A stretch of 60,363 nt of DNA from Paenibacillus sp. Root444D2 (GCF_001426375.1 NZ_LMEO01000050.1:548480-608842); one strand, 5' to 3'. Counted from the stretch's first letter, positions 1-7,713 are shown. Program-made: numbers and translations. The notes: a model not told the origin generated them from the sequence alone.

Positions 1-12
1 TATAAAATAGAT

Positions 13-117
13 ACTAGACGTATAGTTCAATAATTATAATTAAATAATATACTGAACGTATAGTTTTGTAAATGGATTTTATTTTTATTTAAAAATCAGT
101 ATACTAAACGTATAGTT
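13..117 (+). promoter_or_regulatory. Three operator-like direct repeats upstream of a TetR gene
   Basis: A 15-base box of the form ACTRRACGTATAGTT occurs three times, at 13-27, 51-65 and 103-117. Each box contains an imperfect inverted repeat (ACTA or ACTG, six bases, TAGT). The boxes sit in very AT-rich DNA with TATAAT-like hexamers between them and directly precede the TetR gene at 158. Such an arrangement is typical of autoregulatory TetR operators. That this TetR protein binds them is inference. Confidence 0.6.
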
Positions 118-157
118 TATATTTTCTAGTTTATTTATGCGAAAGGGGAGGATTCTG

Positions 158-736
158 GTGCAGGGCAAAAGAGGACGGCCACGTAATGTTGAAACGCAAA
201 ACTCTATCCTTACCGCTTCCTATGATTTATTATTGGAAAATGGCTTTGGAGCAGTTACAGTAGAAAAAATTGCTGATCGTGCCAAGGTTAGCAAAGCTAC
301 GATTTATAAATGGTGGCCTAACAAGGCTGCTGTGGTGATGGATGGATTTCTATATGCTGCCTCGGCAAGACTGCCCGTGCCTGACACGGGAACAGTACTC
401 GATGATATTCTGATTCATGCCACAAATTTAACCCGGTTTTTGGCAAGTCGGGAGGGTAAAATCATTACGGAGTTATTAGGCGAAGGGCAGTCTGATGCAG
501 GATTGGCGGAGGCATATCGGACGCGATACTTCCAACCTCGCCGGCTTGAGGCAAGGCGTCTTATGGAACAGGGGGTTCAGCGCGGGGAATTGAAGAAAAA
601 TCTCGATATCGAATTAAGCACGGATCTCATTTACGGGCCGATTTTCTATCGCTTGCTGGTAACTGGTGAAAAATTGGACGATTCCTACGTGCAACATCTT
701 GTAAATAATGTATTTGAAGGAATCCGCTTAATCTGA
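158..736 (+). CDS. TetR/AcrR family transcriptional regulator
   Basis: One-component repressor of about 192 residues. The N-terminus has a classic TetR helix-turn-helix (IADRAKVSKATIYKWW), followed by a helical ligand-binding region that ends in a TetR_C-like helix pair. An in-frame ATG lies at 137, but a strong AGGGGAGG motif at 144-151 sits six bases before GTG 158, so GTG 158 is preferred. No obvious target gene lies directly downstream, and the convergent neighbour is an ADP-ribosylglycohydrolase. Three repeated boxes upstream suggest autoregulation. The ligand is unknown. The family call is firm and the role is not. Confidence 0.9.
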   Translation: MQGKRGRPRNVETQNSILTASYDLLLENGFGAVTVEKIADRAKVSKATIYKWWPNKAAVVMDGFLYAASARLPVPDTGTVLDDILIHATNLTRFLASREGKIITELLGEGQSDAGLAEAYRTRYFQPRRLEARRLMEQGVQRGELKKNLDIELSTDLIYGPIFYRLLVTGEKLDDSYVQHLVNNVFEGIRLI

Positions 737-847
737 AGCCTCTCAGGGGAGCTGCCCAAATGCTTAAGGAGGCTGCCGATCCATTGATTTCGGGAGCCTT
801 TCACTCCCCTTTAAAGTAGTGAATAGCTGGATAAGGTCTGGCAAATA

Positions 848-876
848 AAAAAGACCAGCCCATTAGGCCAGTCTTA
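848..876 (-). terminator. Rho-independent terminator of the ADP-ribosylglycohydrolase gene
   Basis: Read on the minus strand, AAGACTGGCC-TAAT-GGGCTGGTCTT forms a ten-pair stem with two wobble pairs and is followed by TTTTT. It begins directly after the stop codon at 881. Confidence 0.8.
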
Positions 877-880
877 ACAT

Positions 881-2287
881 TTATGAAAGCTTCTTTCCAG
901 CAGCATATTCGGTAGATATCTTCTTAAACACCTCATAGCTGCGCTTAGCGCAATCCGTAATCGCAATCGGATGAAATTCTGTCACTTCTGCGTATAACGT
1001 ATCGTGAAGCGGCTCGGCCCAATAGGCCGGAAGCTTATCAGCCCCTAGCTTCGCGCCCATAATCGACCCAACAGTAGCTCCGTTGCAATCGGTATCCCAA
1101 CCGCCTAGAACCGCTGTCGTAATAGCCATCTCAAAATCGTCCTTAGCAAAGATCAGCGACGCAGCAACTAAGGCTGCATTATTATTGGTATGGACATAAT
1201 GATAGTGCTTGAACGCTTCCCAGATTCGATCAACTAAATCCAATTGGTCAGCAGCACTGCGCGCAATTTCTACGGCTTGTCGAATATCGTGAGCCAGTCG
1301 GCTATCTCTAGGAATTTCACTAAGTCCAATTTCTACAATACGTCCATTATCGGTTTCGTTAAAAGCCGCTGCAATCATGGCTGCCACAAACATTTCTCCA
1401 TAAATACCGTTCTTCACATGGGAAAAGGAAGCGTCCCGCCAAGCTAATTCAGCTGCCAGTTCTGGATTTCCCGCCGCGCCGTAGGCAAAGCCATCGGCTC
1501 TGATTTGAGCTCCAATCCACTCCCGATACGGATTTAACCAGGTTCGCACCCATTCACTCTTCTGTGCCCAGTCCTCCGTTTTTTCACCTTGCATATGGGA
1601 GGTTACCTGAGCGAAATTCAAATAAGATTGCGTCTCAGCTGTACACACTTGCTGATAGCTCAGATACTTATGCCACAGCTTGCCAATATCCCAGCTATCA
1701 AAATCCAATCCTTTTTCCTCTAAAAGAATTAAGCCTAACACGGTATAACGAATATCATCGTCGGATTCCATAGACTGAATATGTTCTTTCCAGCTTTTCT
1801 GACACCAATCATTCACTTTCAAATCGTACTGGGCTGACGCCCGCGAACTCCCTGGGGTATATCCGCGAATGGGCCAAGCATCTGCCCCTTTGAACCAGAG
1901 CTCAATATTTTTCCAGCCCGCTCTTCCTCCGCTGCCATCCATAAATTGACGGTTCTCAAGCGGTTTCCCCAAGGCACACCCTATACTCCGGCCGAGCCAC
2001 GCACCTTGAAATTGATTGAGCCATTCAGTTTCAGATTTATCCGTCGTTAGTTTTCGCGGTCCTTCTGGCCGCATGGCAAGTATACTAGGCAAATCTGAAG
2101 GCTCTCGATATGGGAAATCACCACTAATTTCAAGCTCCATCAACTGATGATATACCGCCATCAGCTTCGTTTCATCCTCTCCAGCTGTGGCCCATTTGTC
2201 ATGAAACCCGCTTACATCGCAGCCTTCTTCTCCCCTTTGTATAATTTCCAAATGTACAATATCCTTTAATCGCTCCCAGCCAGCCAT
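881..2287 (-). CDS. ADP-ribosylglycohydrolase (DraG/ARH) family protein
   Basis: Predicted cytosolic hydrolase of the DraG/ARH fold, which removes ADP-ribose from proteins, nucleic acids or small molecules using two magnesium ions. The 468-residue protein has about 90 extra N-terminal residues. The fold then starts at AWLGRSIGCALGKPLE near residue 95. The metal-binding acidic stretch ESDDDIRY lies near 175 and the hallmark GWDTDCNGATVG near 397-407, with Asp398 and Asp400 as likely ligands. AGGTGG lies seven bases before the ATG. An AraC gene lies 83 bases upstream in the same orientation and may control it. A TATAAT-like hexamer at 2322-2327 (minus) suggests it also has its own promoter. The substrate cannot be told from sequence. 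Confidence 0.88.
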   Translation of the reverse strand: MAGWERLKDIVHLEIIQRGEEGCDVSGFHDKWATAGEDETKLMAVYHQLMELEISGDFPYREPSDLPSILAMRPEGPRKLTTDKSETEWLNQFQGAWLGRSIGCALGKPLENRQFMDGSGGRAGWKNIELWFKGADAWPIRGYTPGSSRASAQYDLKVNDWCQKSWKEHIQSMESDDDIRYTVLGLILLEEKGLDFDSWDIGKLWHKYLSYQQVCTAETQSYLNFAQVTSHMQGEKTEDWAQKSEWVRTWLNPYREWIGAQIRADGFAYGAAGNPELAAELAWRDASFSHVKNGIYGEMFVAAMIAAAFNETDNGRIVEIGLSEIPRDSRLAHDIRQAVEIARSAADQLDLVDRIWEAFKHYHYVHTNNNAALVAASLIFAKDDFEMAITTAVLGGWDTDCNGATVGSIMGAKLGADKLPAYWAEPLHDTLYAEVTEFHPIAITDCAKRSYEVFKKISTEYAAGKKLS

Positions 2288-2370
2288 CGTAAAACCACCT
2301 TTAATGTAAGATTTTAAGCTGATTATACGGATTTAGCTCTAGCGAATCTTCTCAATTTCCTTCATAATTC

Positions 2371-3225
2371 TCAAAATAATTGCTTAACGCCAAATTGTTT
2401 ACGGTATTCTTGAGGCGACATACCAACAACAGAGTTAAAGGCTCGATAGAAGGACGCCAAGCTCTGAAACCCGCTGGAAAAACTAATGTTTGCGATACTA
2501 TCGAGGTTAGTGACAAGTTGTTTCCTTGCTTCGCTAATGCGCAGCTGTGTAATATAATTCAAAAAGCTGCTGCCTGTATGCTCCTTAAACAGGCGGCTTG
2601 TCCGCGCACTGCTCCAGCCTAGATGAGCAGCAACATCTGTAAGCTGAAGAGGCTCAAGAAACCGTTCTTTGACAAATATCATCATTTCTTTGATCTCACG
2701 CTGTGACTTGGACATCTTTAGCCATTGCTCGTTGCTAAAAGCAGTCCTGTAATGGCGAAGCAGTGTAACACCCAGCTCCAGCAATTTACAGCGGGAAATC
2801 GTAATATAACCCTCAGCTTTCGCGTTCAGCTCCTCATAAATCTGTTGAATTAATGACCCTATTTTTTGGGCAAGCGTTGTCCCAGCTGCTATATGATTCT
2901 CAAATCTCTCAGAACGATAAGCAAATGGCAGCAATAATTTTTCATCTTCTTCAAGGAAGAGACTAGGATCAAAATTAACAAAAATATATCGGCTCGGATC
3001 ATGCTGAGCGGATTGTGCAATATGCAGCTCCGTATTATTGACAATAAATACATCACCTTTGCTAACCTTATACTGCTTATTTTCAAAAACAAATTGCCCT
3101 TTGCCTTCCAAGCAATAGCCCATTTCCAAGCTGGAATGAAAATGAAGAGGCTGCAGATACGGTTTGGGACACCAAAGATAAGCATTAATTGGAATTAGAT
3201 TGTTATATTCTATTTTCTGCTTCAT
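2371..3225 (-). CDS. AraC family transcriptional regulator with cupin sensor domain
   Basis: A 284-residue regulator. An N-terminal cupin/AraC-binding domain (LHFHSSLEMGYCLEGKG, residues about 27-45) is followed from about 190 by two AraC helix-turn-helix motifs. These include DVAAHLGWSSARTSRLFKEH and the signature ending in MSPQEYRKQF. Such proteins usually sense a sugar or small ligand and activate the adjacent operon. Here the next gene in the same direction is the ADP-ribosylglycohydrolase, a pairing that suggests the hydrolase acts on an imported glycoside-like metabolite. The ribosome binding site before ATG 3225 is weak. The family is certain and the ligand unknown. Confidence 0.9.
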   Translation of the reverse strand: MKQKIEYNNLIPINAYLWCPKPYLQPLHFHSSLEMGYCLEGKGQFVFENKQYKVSKGDVFIVNNTELHIAQSAQHDPSRYIFVNFDPSLFLEEDEKLLLPFAYRSERFENHIAAGTTLAQKIGSLIQQIYEELNAKAEGYITISRCKLLELGVTLLRHYRTAFSNEQWLKMSKSQREIKEMMIFVKERFLEPLQLTDVAAHLGWSSARTSRLFKEHTGSSFLNYITQLRISEARKQLVTNLDSIANISFSSGFQSLASFYRAFNSVVGMSPQEYRKQFGVKQLF

Positions 3226-3749
3226 TTAGTTTCAGTCCACCTTCGAAATTATGATAGCTATATTTTACCATTAGCAAAAACTGTTTAGTCTAACTTTACA
3301 AGAGCTAAATTTCCCCTCAAACAGCAAAAGCGCCCTGTAGTTCCCTCACCCTCGCTGTAATGACACTTTTTGCTAGAATAGCGGGTTGACGTCCCCTTAT
3401 CTCCGCGTGAGGCAGCTGGGATAACTCCTCGATCGCTCCACAACAGTATAGGCAAGCTAAATGTGCTTATTGCCGCCAACTTTGCGGTATTTAGCGAGAT
3501 AAGACCACAGTGCGTGCTTATCTGCTGCATTTCCTAACTTACTAGACTCAAGAACGCACAATAAGCACTCGTACCTTGCTAATGCCTCCATTGCCACAGC
3601 CATTTGAACAAATAAGCACGTTCAGCTATCTTATTCTCAGCGAATGCATCGACTACACCCACGAGAGGATCGAATTTCATGGCGAATCCGTAACTCTTGA
3701 CATATACTAATTTGACCAATAATCATCATGTTAGAAATGAGGGATCACC
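3226..3749. other. Intergenic stretch without a recognisable gene
   Basis: Both strands lack a convincing coding frame. An 81-codon minus-strand frame at 3285-3530 has no ribosome binding site and low-complexity composition. The motif ATAAGCAC recurs several times between 3510 and 3620, which hints at a decayed intergenic repeat. AAATGAGGG at 3735-3743 is the likely ribosome binding site of the kinase-like gene that follows. Confidence 0.4.
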
Positions 3750-4193
3750 ATAATTAAACTGGACGATACCATTAAGCGAAAAATAAAAGGGAAGAAACGG
3801 ATTGGCTCTGGTGGAACGCGAATTGTGTACGATTTAGGTAACGGTTATGTTATAAAGATTGCCAAATCGAAAAAAGGGATTAATTGTAACCGTATTGAAG
3901 TAAATATTTATTATTCCTTATTGGAACCGATTAAAAAATATGTAGCTAAGATTAAAGAGTACCATAAAGAATATCACTGGATTGCCATGAAAAAATATGA
4001 TCGTAAATTCCCAGTTTCTTCAAACTATAAACTAAAACTTATGAAATTGGTAAAAACGTTTCGGGCAAATGGAATTATTCCTTCGAAAGGGATACGTCAC
4101 TATAATAAACCATATGCACCGAACATCCGGTTAAGGCGGGGTGGCCAGATCGTGATCATTGATTATGGAGGGTTTAAATATGCCCGTAAATAA
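3750..4193 (+). CDS. Mini kinase-like protein, copy 1 (catalytic Asp missing)
   Basis: A compact protein-kinase-like fold of about 147 residues. It shows a glycine-rich loop (GSGGTRIVYDLGNGY), the ATP-anchoring lysine in VIKIAK, a candidate helix-C glutamate, a hinge-like IAMKKY and a terminal DFG-equivalent (IDYGGFKYARK). The catalytic loop is GIIPSKGIRHYNKPYAPNIRL: it keeps the metal-binding Asn but lacks the usual HxD aspartate, so it may be a pseudokinase. No ATG is available. By alignment with the copy at 54675 the protein begins at ATA 3750, seven bases after GAGGG. GTG 3825 would delete the glycine loop. It is strongly lysine-rich and basic. Function unknown. Confidence 0.72.
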   Translation: MIKLDDTIKRKIKGKKRIGSGGTRIVYDLGNGYVIKIAKSKKGINCNRIEVNIYYSLLEPIKKYVAKIKEYHKEYHWIAMKKYDRKFPVSSNYKLKLMKLVKTFRANGIIPSKGIRHYNKPYAPNIRLRRGGQIVIIDYGGFKYARK

Positions 4194-4430
4194 AAAAATA
4201 TCAGCGGGTCTGGATCAATCTTGTACCATGCATCTGCGAAAATACTGGTAAACGAAATCCCTCGGAAACTCGCAAAGGAAACAAATCTCTCCGATCGGCA
4301 CTTCTTGAAGCTTCACAATCCGTATGCAGATCTGACAATTATCTCGGAGCTCTTTACATGCTAATCGCAGCACGTAACAGTAACAATCGCTGCTCCCGAC
4401 GCCTTATAATAACTCGATCATATTAAAATA

Positions 4431-4476
4431 CTAGACGCAGCCTTTTGAAAAACGTCATAGCTGCGCCTAGTTTCTT
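4431..4476 (+). terminator. Rho-independent terminator after mini-kinase copy 1
   Basis: CTAGACGCAGC (4431-4441) pairs with GCTGCGCCTAG (4460-4470) with one mismatch and is followed by TTTCTTATT. It separates copy 1 from the fusion gene at 4684. Confidence 0.75.
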
Positions 4477-4541
4477 ATTGCCATTTTCAGTTCTCTGCTA
4501 TGTGAGATTTTCAGGAAGTTATCTATTTCCGTAGATAATGA

Positions 4542-4557
4542 CCTTCGTCACCACTTT
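4542..4557 (+). repeat. 16-bp repeat CCTTCGTCACCACTTT, copy A
   Basis: An identical 16-mer occurs here, 127 bases before the start of mini-kinase copy 2, and again at 6233-6248 before copy 3. In both places GCCTATTT follows within 30 bases. It is a possible shared promoter or regulator site, or a trace of gene duplication. Confidence 0.6.
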
Positions 4558-4683
4558 TTCTGTCTACATGCCTATTTATTTATATTAAGGATGCATACCC
4601 AATCAAGTAATTATAGACATACGTATCTATGTATCAGTGTAAATGAACTCATGGCATGAGTCAGAAAGGGGAAAAAAGATCCC

Positions 4684-6123
4684 ATGCAGCCTGAGGAAGA
4701 GACGAAACAGAGAATATTGGAGACTTGTGGGCTTCCTATAGTGTTTGTTCCCAATGGTGCATTGCTGAATGAAGCGGTTCGGTTCTATGCGGAAGATAGA
4801 GAATTTTGCTATACCTTTGGTCAGGAACAAGTAGGGATGACCTTCTTTGAGTTGGATCCTAAACTATCGTTTATTCATAAACCTAGTCTGGCTATGCGTT
4901 TTTTGAATGCCCGTTCAGACGTGACACCTGAAGGAACATCACCTGAAACAAGACGCGGTAGTGATCCTAATGAACTTTACTCGAATCTCCCCATCTATCG
5001 GGAAGTCATCTACCGGCAGATGTGGCCTAGCATTGATGTGGTATTTCAAGGACACGAAGGGAATATGAAATATGATGTGATGCTGCAGCCGGGTGCCCGG
5101 ATGGAGGATATTCGGTTCATCTTTGAGGGGGCAGACGAGATCCGGATCGATGATGCCGGTAATTTGTTGATCATTACCCCCTTCGGGACGTTCATGGACC
5201 TCAAACCGGTGGGTTATCAGAAAAAGGATCACATCCAAAACCCAGTCGGTTACCAGTTTGTAATTAGAGCCGAAGCGGATGGAAGCCAAAGCGTTGGATT
5301 TGAGATGACCGAAGGCTATCATACAGGTTATTCCTTGGTGGGTAACGCAGACGCGACTGAAGACATTAATTCCTCCAATTTCCCCACCGAGCCCGGTACC
5401 TTTCCTACTACTTTAGGCGGTATTCAAGAAGAATTTATTACAATACGGAGAATTACCTGCCCTGTAATGCAAGGACCAACGGAACTTCTAGGGGAACCCG
5501 GACCTCTCAGTTTACCAGAACCTCAAATAACCCAAGGAATGGAAGACAACGCAGGGCCTCCTGAATCGCAAGGATTACAATGTGAGCCTGGACCTTTCGG
5601 GTCGCCTGGTTCTCGAGCGCATAAAAAACGAAAGCGAATAAGTAAAACGAATAAAATAACATGCACCCAATCCCTGAGAACGGATATTGTTTCATTAGAC
5701 AAACATATAAAAAAAATGATTCAAGGAAAAAACATTATCGGTTTAGGTTCAAGACGAGTTGTATATGATCTGGGTAATGGTTACGTTCTAAAGGTAGCCA
5801 AGTCCAAATATGGGGTAAAAAGTAACAAGAAAGAAGTAACGATATGCATGACATCTCCAACCGATATAAAAAAACATCTTGGCCACATCCTAAAGCACGA
5901 TGATAGATACAATTGGATAATAATGAAAAACTATAAAACAAATTTCCGGAGAAATAAGGAAAACATGAAAAAATTCTTGGATATGAAAGGGAAGTTTAGG
6001 AAAAATCGAATAATTCCTTATGAGATTTCAGGTCGTGATGGACCCAATTATCAGAACCTGCGTCTAAATTCTGACGGGGAGATCATTGTGATTGACTATG
6101 GAAATTTTAAGTATCAATATTAA
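4684..6123 (+). CDS. DUF7948/SBBP-like surface domain fused to a mini kinase-like domain (copy 2)
   Basis: A three-part protein of 479 residues. Residues about 15-215 resemble the N-terminal domain of SBBP beta-propeller surface proteins (FVPNGALLNEAVRFYAED, then IDVVFQGHEGNMKYDVML and FEGADEIRIDDAGNLLI). Residues about 218-250 look like one degenerate SBBP repeat (NFPTEPGTFPTTLGG). A Gly/Pro-rich collagen-like linker spans about 268-310 and leads into a basic stretch. Residues about 345-479 are a mini kinase: glycine loop from Gly353, Lys370, Glu384 and DYG at 471-473. The catalytic loop reads RIIPYEISGRDGPNYQNLRL, without a clear HxD. No signal peptide is visible. The family assignment of the front part is from memory of the motif pattern. 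Confidence 0.75.
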   Translation: MQPEEETKQRILETCGLPIVFVPNGALLNEAVRFYAEDREFCYTFGQEQVGMTFFELDPKLSFIHKPSLAMRFLNARSDVTPEGTSPETRRGSDPNELYSNLPIYREVIYRQMWPSIDVVFQGHEGNMKYDVMLQPGARMEDIRFIFEGADEIRIDDAGNLLIITPFGTFMDLKPVGYQKKDHIQNPVGYQFVIRAEADGSQSVGFEMTEGYHTGYSLVGNADATEDINSSNFPTEPGTFPTTLGGIQEEFITIRRITCPVMQGPTELLGEPGPLSLPEPQITQGMEDNAGPPESQGLQCEPGPFGSPGSRAHKKRKRISKTNKITCTQSLRTDIVSLDKHIKKMIQGKNIIGLGSRRVVYDLGNGYVLKVAKSKYGVKSNKKEVTICMTSPTDIKKHLGHILKHDDRYNWIIMKNYKTNFRRNKENMKKFLDMKGKFRKNRIIPYEISGRDGPNYQNLRLNSDGEIIVIDYGNFKYQY

Positions 6124-6232
6124 TTGTTGCTTATTTACAAAATATAGCGTTTTGTTCAACTGACAGGAGCGATTGTTGAAATATATACCAGTCAATGTCA
6201 CCACACCCATCCGCAGTGCTTACAAAATTTTT

Positions 6233-6248
6233 CCTTCGTCACCACTTT
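6233..6248 (+). repeat. 16-bp repeat CCTTCGTCACCACTTT, copy B
   Basis: Second identical copy of the 16-mer at 4542-4557, here 92 bases before the start of mini-kinase copy 3, and again followed by GCCTATTT (6255-6262). Confidence 0.6.
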
Positions 6249-6339
6249 AACGAGGCCTATTTGTGGTAGATTTTGTAACTTATTAGCGCTGTTGAATAGA
6301 ATAACAAGACACCTTTTGACGGGAGGGGAACATTGTTAC

Positions 6340-6741
6340 ATGAAGAAGATTAATAAAATGAAAGTTATCGGGGTAGGTAAGTGGCGAGTAGCATATGATT
6401 TGGGTAATCGCCGTGTAATAAAAGTTGCTAAATCAAAAAATGGGAGATCAAGCAACAAGCAAGAAGTAATTGTATATAAATCAGCTCCATCTAGGATCAA
6501 AAAACACCTTGGAACAATTACAACTTATGGGTATGGCTATCACATTTTAGTAATGAAAAAGTACAAAAGGATGTTTCCCAGATCCAAGAAATATAAGAGA
6601 AAACTAATCGCTTTGAGAAGGAAATTCATGAGGAATGGAATCATTCCTCATGATCTTAATTCTAATAACATACGTTTAAAAAATGATGGACGAATCGTTT
6701 TTATTGATTATGGGAATTTTCAAAAACACCGCAAAAAGTGA
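6340..6741 (+). CDS. Mini kinase-like protein, copy 3, with a complete set of catalytic residues
   Basis: A 133-residue, strongly basic protein, one of the smallest kinase-like proteins I can recognise. Visible in order are the glycine loop IGVGKWRVAYDLG (10-22), the VAIK-type lysine Lys28, the helix-C glutamate Glu42, the hinge LVMKKY, the catalytic loop IIPHDLNSNNIRL with His104, Asp105 and Asn110, and DYG at 123-125. The Asp105-to-Asp123 spacing is 18 and Asn is at Asp+5, as in canonical kinases. The chain stops eight residues after DYG, so the helical C-lobe is absent. The start at ATG 6340 follows GGGAGGGG. The glycosyltransferase starts 37 bases downstream. YrbL-like kinases are the closest family I can think of; substrate unknown. 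Confidence 0.8.
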   Translation: MKKINKMKVIGVGKWRVAYDLGNRRVIKVAKSKNGRSSNKQEVIVYKSAPSRIKKHLGTITTYGYGYHILVMKKYKRMFPRSKKYKRKLIALRRKFMRNGIIPHDLNSNNIRLKNDGRIVFIDYGNFQKHRKK

Positions 6742-6778
6742 TATGCACACGTATTTTTACATTCTGGGAGGAGATATC

Positions 6779-7486
6779 GTGAGCCAAAGAAAGCGGGGAA
6801 TATCGATCATCACGTGTACGAATAGGCCAAGTTTTATTGGTAATGTTTTATCAAATTATAAAAGACAGCGTTACCCGATAAAAGAATTAATTATCGTATT
6901 AAATAAAAGCGGTATGAAATTATCCAAGTACCGAAAAAAAACAAAGGACCATAAACATGTTTCCGTTTACAAGAGGCCGGAAAAAGTCTCTTTGGGTGAG
7001 TGTCTAAATTACGCAATAAAACGGACGAAGCACCCCTATATTGCAAAATTCGATGATGATGACTACTACTCCAAATATTATTTGACTGAGCAGATAAAGG
7101 CGATGCGTCGTACGAAAGCGCACGTTGTGGGAAAAAGAGCTTATCTGGCTTTTATCAAAAGGAAAAATCTGCTCATCCTCCACTCAGCCAAAAAACAGCA
7201 TAAATACGTAAAATGGGTGACTGGTGGAACCATTTTTTTTAAAAGGCGTGTTTTTAATAAAGTCCGATTTCCAAACGTTTCACTAAACGAAGATGTGATC
7301 TTTGCAAAGAGATGCAGGATTAATCATTTTAAAGTGTACTCCTCAAGTCCTTACAATTATGTAATGATCCGCAGAAAAAACAAAAAAGGCCACACATGGA
7401 AAGCTAGTGACGACCATCTTCTTTCAAGAAGCAAAATAGTTGCAAAAACCAGGGATTTCCGAAAAAGGGTCACCCGAGCAAAATAA
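6779..7486 (+). CDS. Family 2 glycosyltransferase
   Basis: A 235-residue GT-A-fold glycosyltransferase, expected to be cytosolic and to transfer a sugar from a nucleotide donor. It opens with ISIITCTNRPSFIGNVLSNY and has the metal-binding DxD region YIAKFDDDDYY. It continues with the acceptor-side motif TGGTIFFKRRVF and the likely catalytic acid in LNEDVIFAKRC, then SDDHLL near the end. GTG 6779 is chosen because GGGAGGAG sits just before it. It follows mini-kinase copy 3 by 37 bases and is closed by a strong terminator, so the two form an operon. Like its neighbours it is very rich in Lys and Arg. No membrane segment. The acceptor is unknown; a spore or envelope glycan is a guess. Confidence 0.87.
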   Translation: MSQRKRGISIITCTNRPSFIGNVLSNYKRQRYPIKELIIVLNKSGMKLSKYRKKTKDHKHVSVYKRPEKVSLGECLNYAIKRTKHPYIAKFDDDDYYSKYYLTEQIKAMRRTKAHVVGKRAYLAFIKRKNLLILHSAKKQHKYVKWVTGGTIFFKRRVFNKVRFPNVSLNEDVIFAKRCRINHFKVYSSSPYNYVMIRRKNKKGHTWKASDDHLLSRSKIVAKTRDFRKRVTRAK

Positions 7487-7583
7487 GATATTTCAAATCA
7501 ATCTAACACATGCACCAAATTCCCCACATTCCATGACGACAATACCCTTTATTTCAGCGCTCCACCCTTTTGAAAAAATGAAT

Positions 7584-7626
7584 AACAAGGAGCAGTTGCT
7601 ACCGTAGAACTGCTCCTTGTTTTGTT
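7584..7626 (+). terminator. Rho-independent terminator of the mini-kinase/glycosyltransferase operon
   Basis: AACAAGGAGCAGTT (7584-7597) pairs perfectly with AACTGCTCCTTGTT (7608-7621), with a ten-base loop and a T-rich tail. Confidence 0.9.
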
Positions 7627-7713
7627 CAACTAACTTAAATAAAATAATTATTTATTAGCTGTTCTGTTGACATCCTCAATGATATTAGTTCGTTAAGGGC
7701 TTTCTTTAGCATG

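Larger units (their letters stand above)
4198..4683. other. Intergenic stretch between mini-kinase copies 1 and 2
   Basis: Apart from the terminator at 4431-4476, the repeated 16-mer at 4542-4557 and a ribosome binding site (AAAGGGG, 4665-4671), I see no coding frame or structured RNA here. The DNA from 4490 to 4640 is AT-rich and is the likely promoter region of the fusion gene at 4684. Confidence 0.4.

Noticed and set aside
3285..3530. 81-codon minus-strand frame
   Set aside because: No ribosome binding site, protein-unlike composition, and located in a region with repeated ATAAGCAC motifs.
4939..5941. Antisense frames inside the DUF7948/mini-kinase fusion gene
   Set aside because: They are shadows of the long sense frame, with no start signals and no family resemblance.
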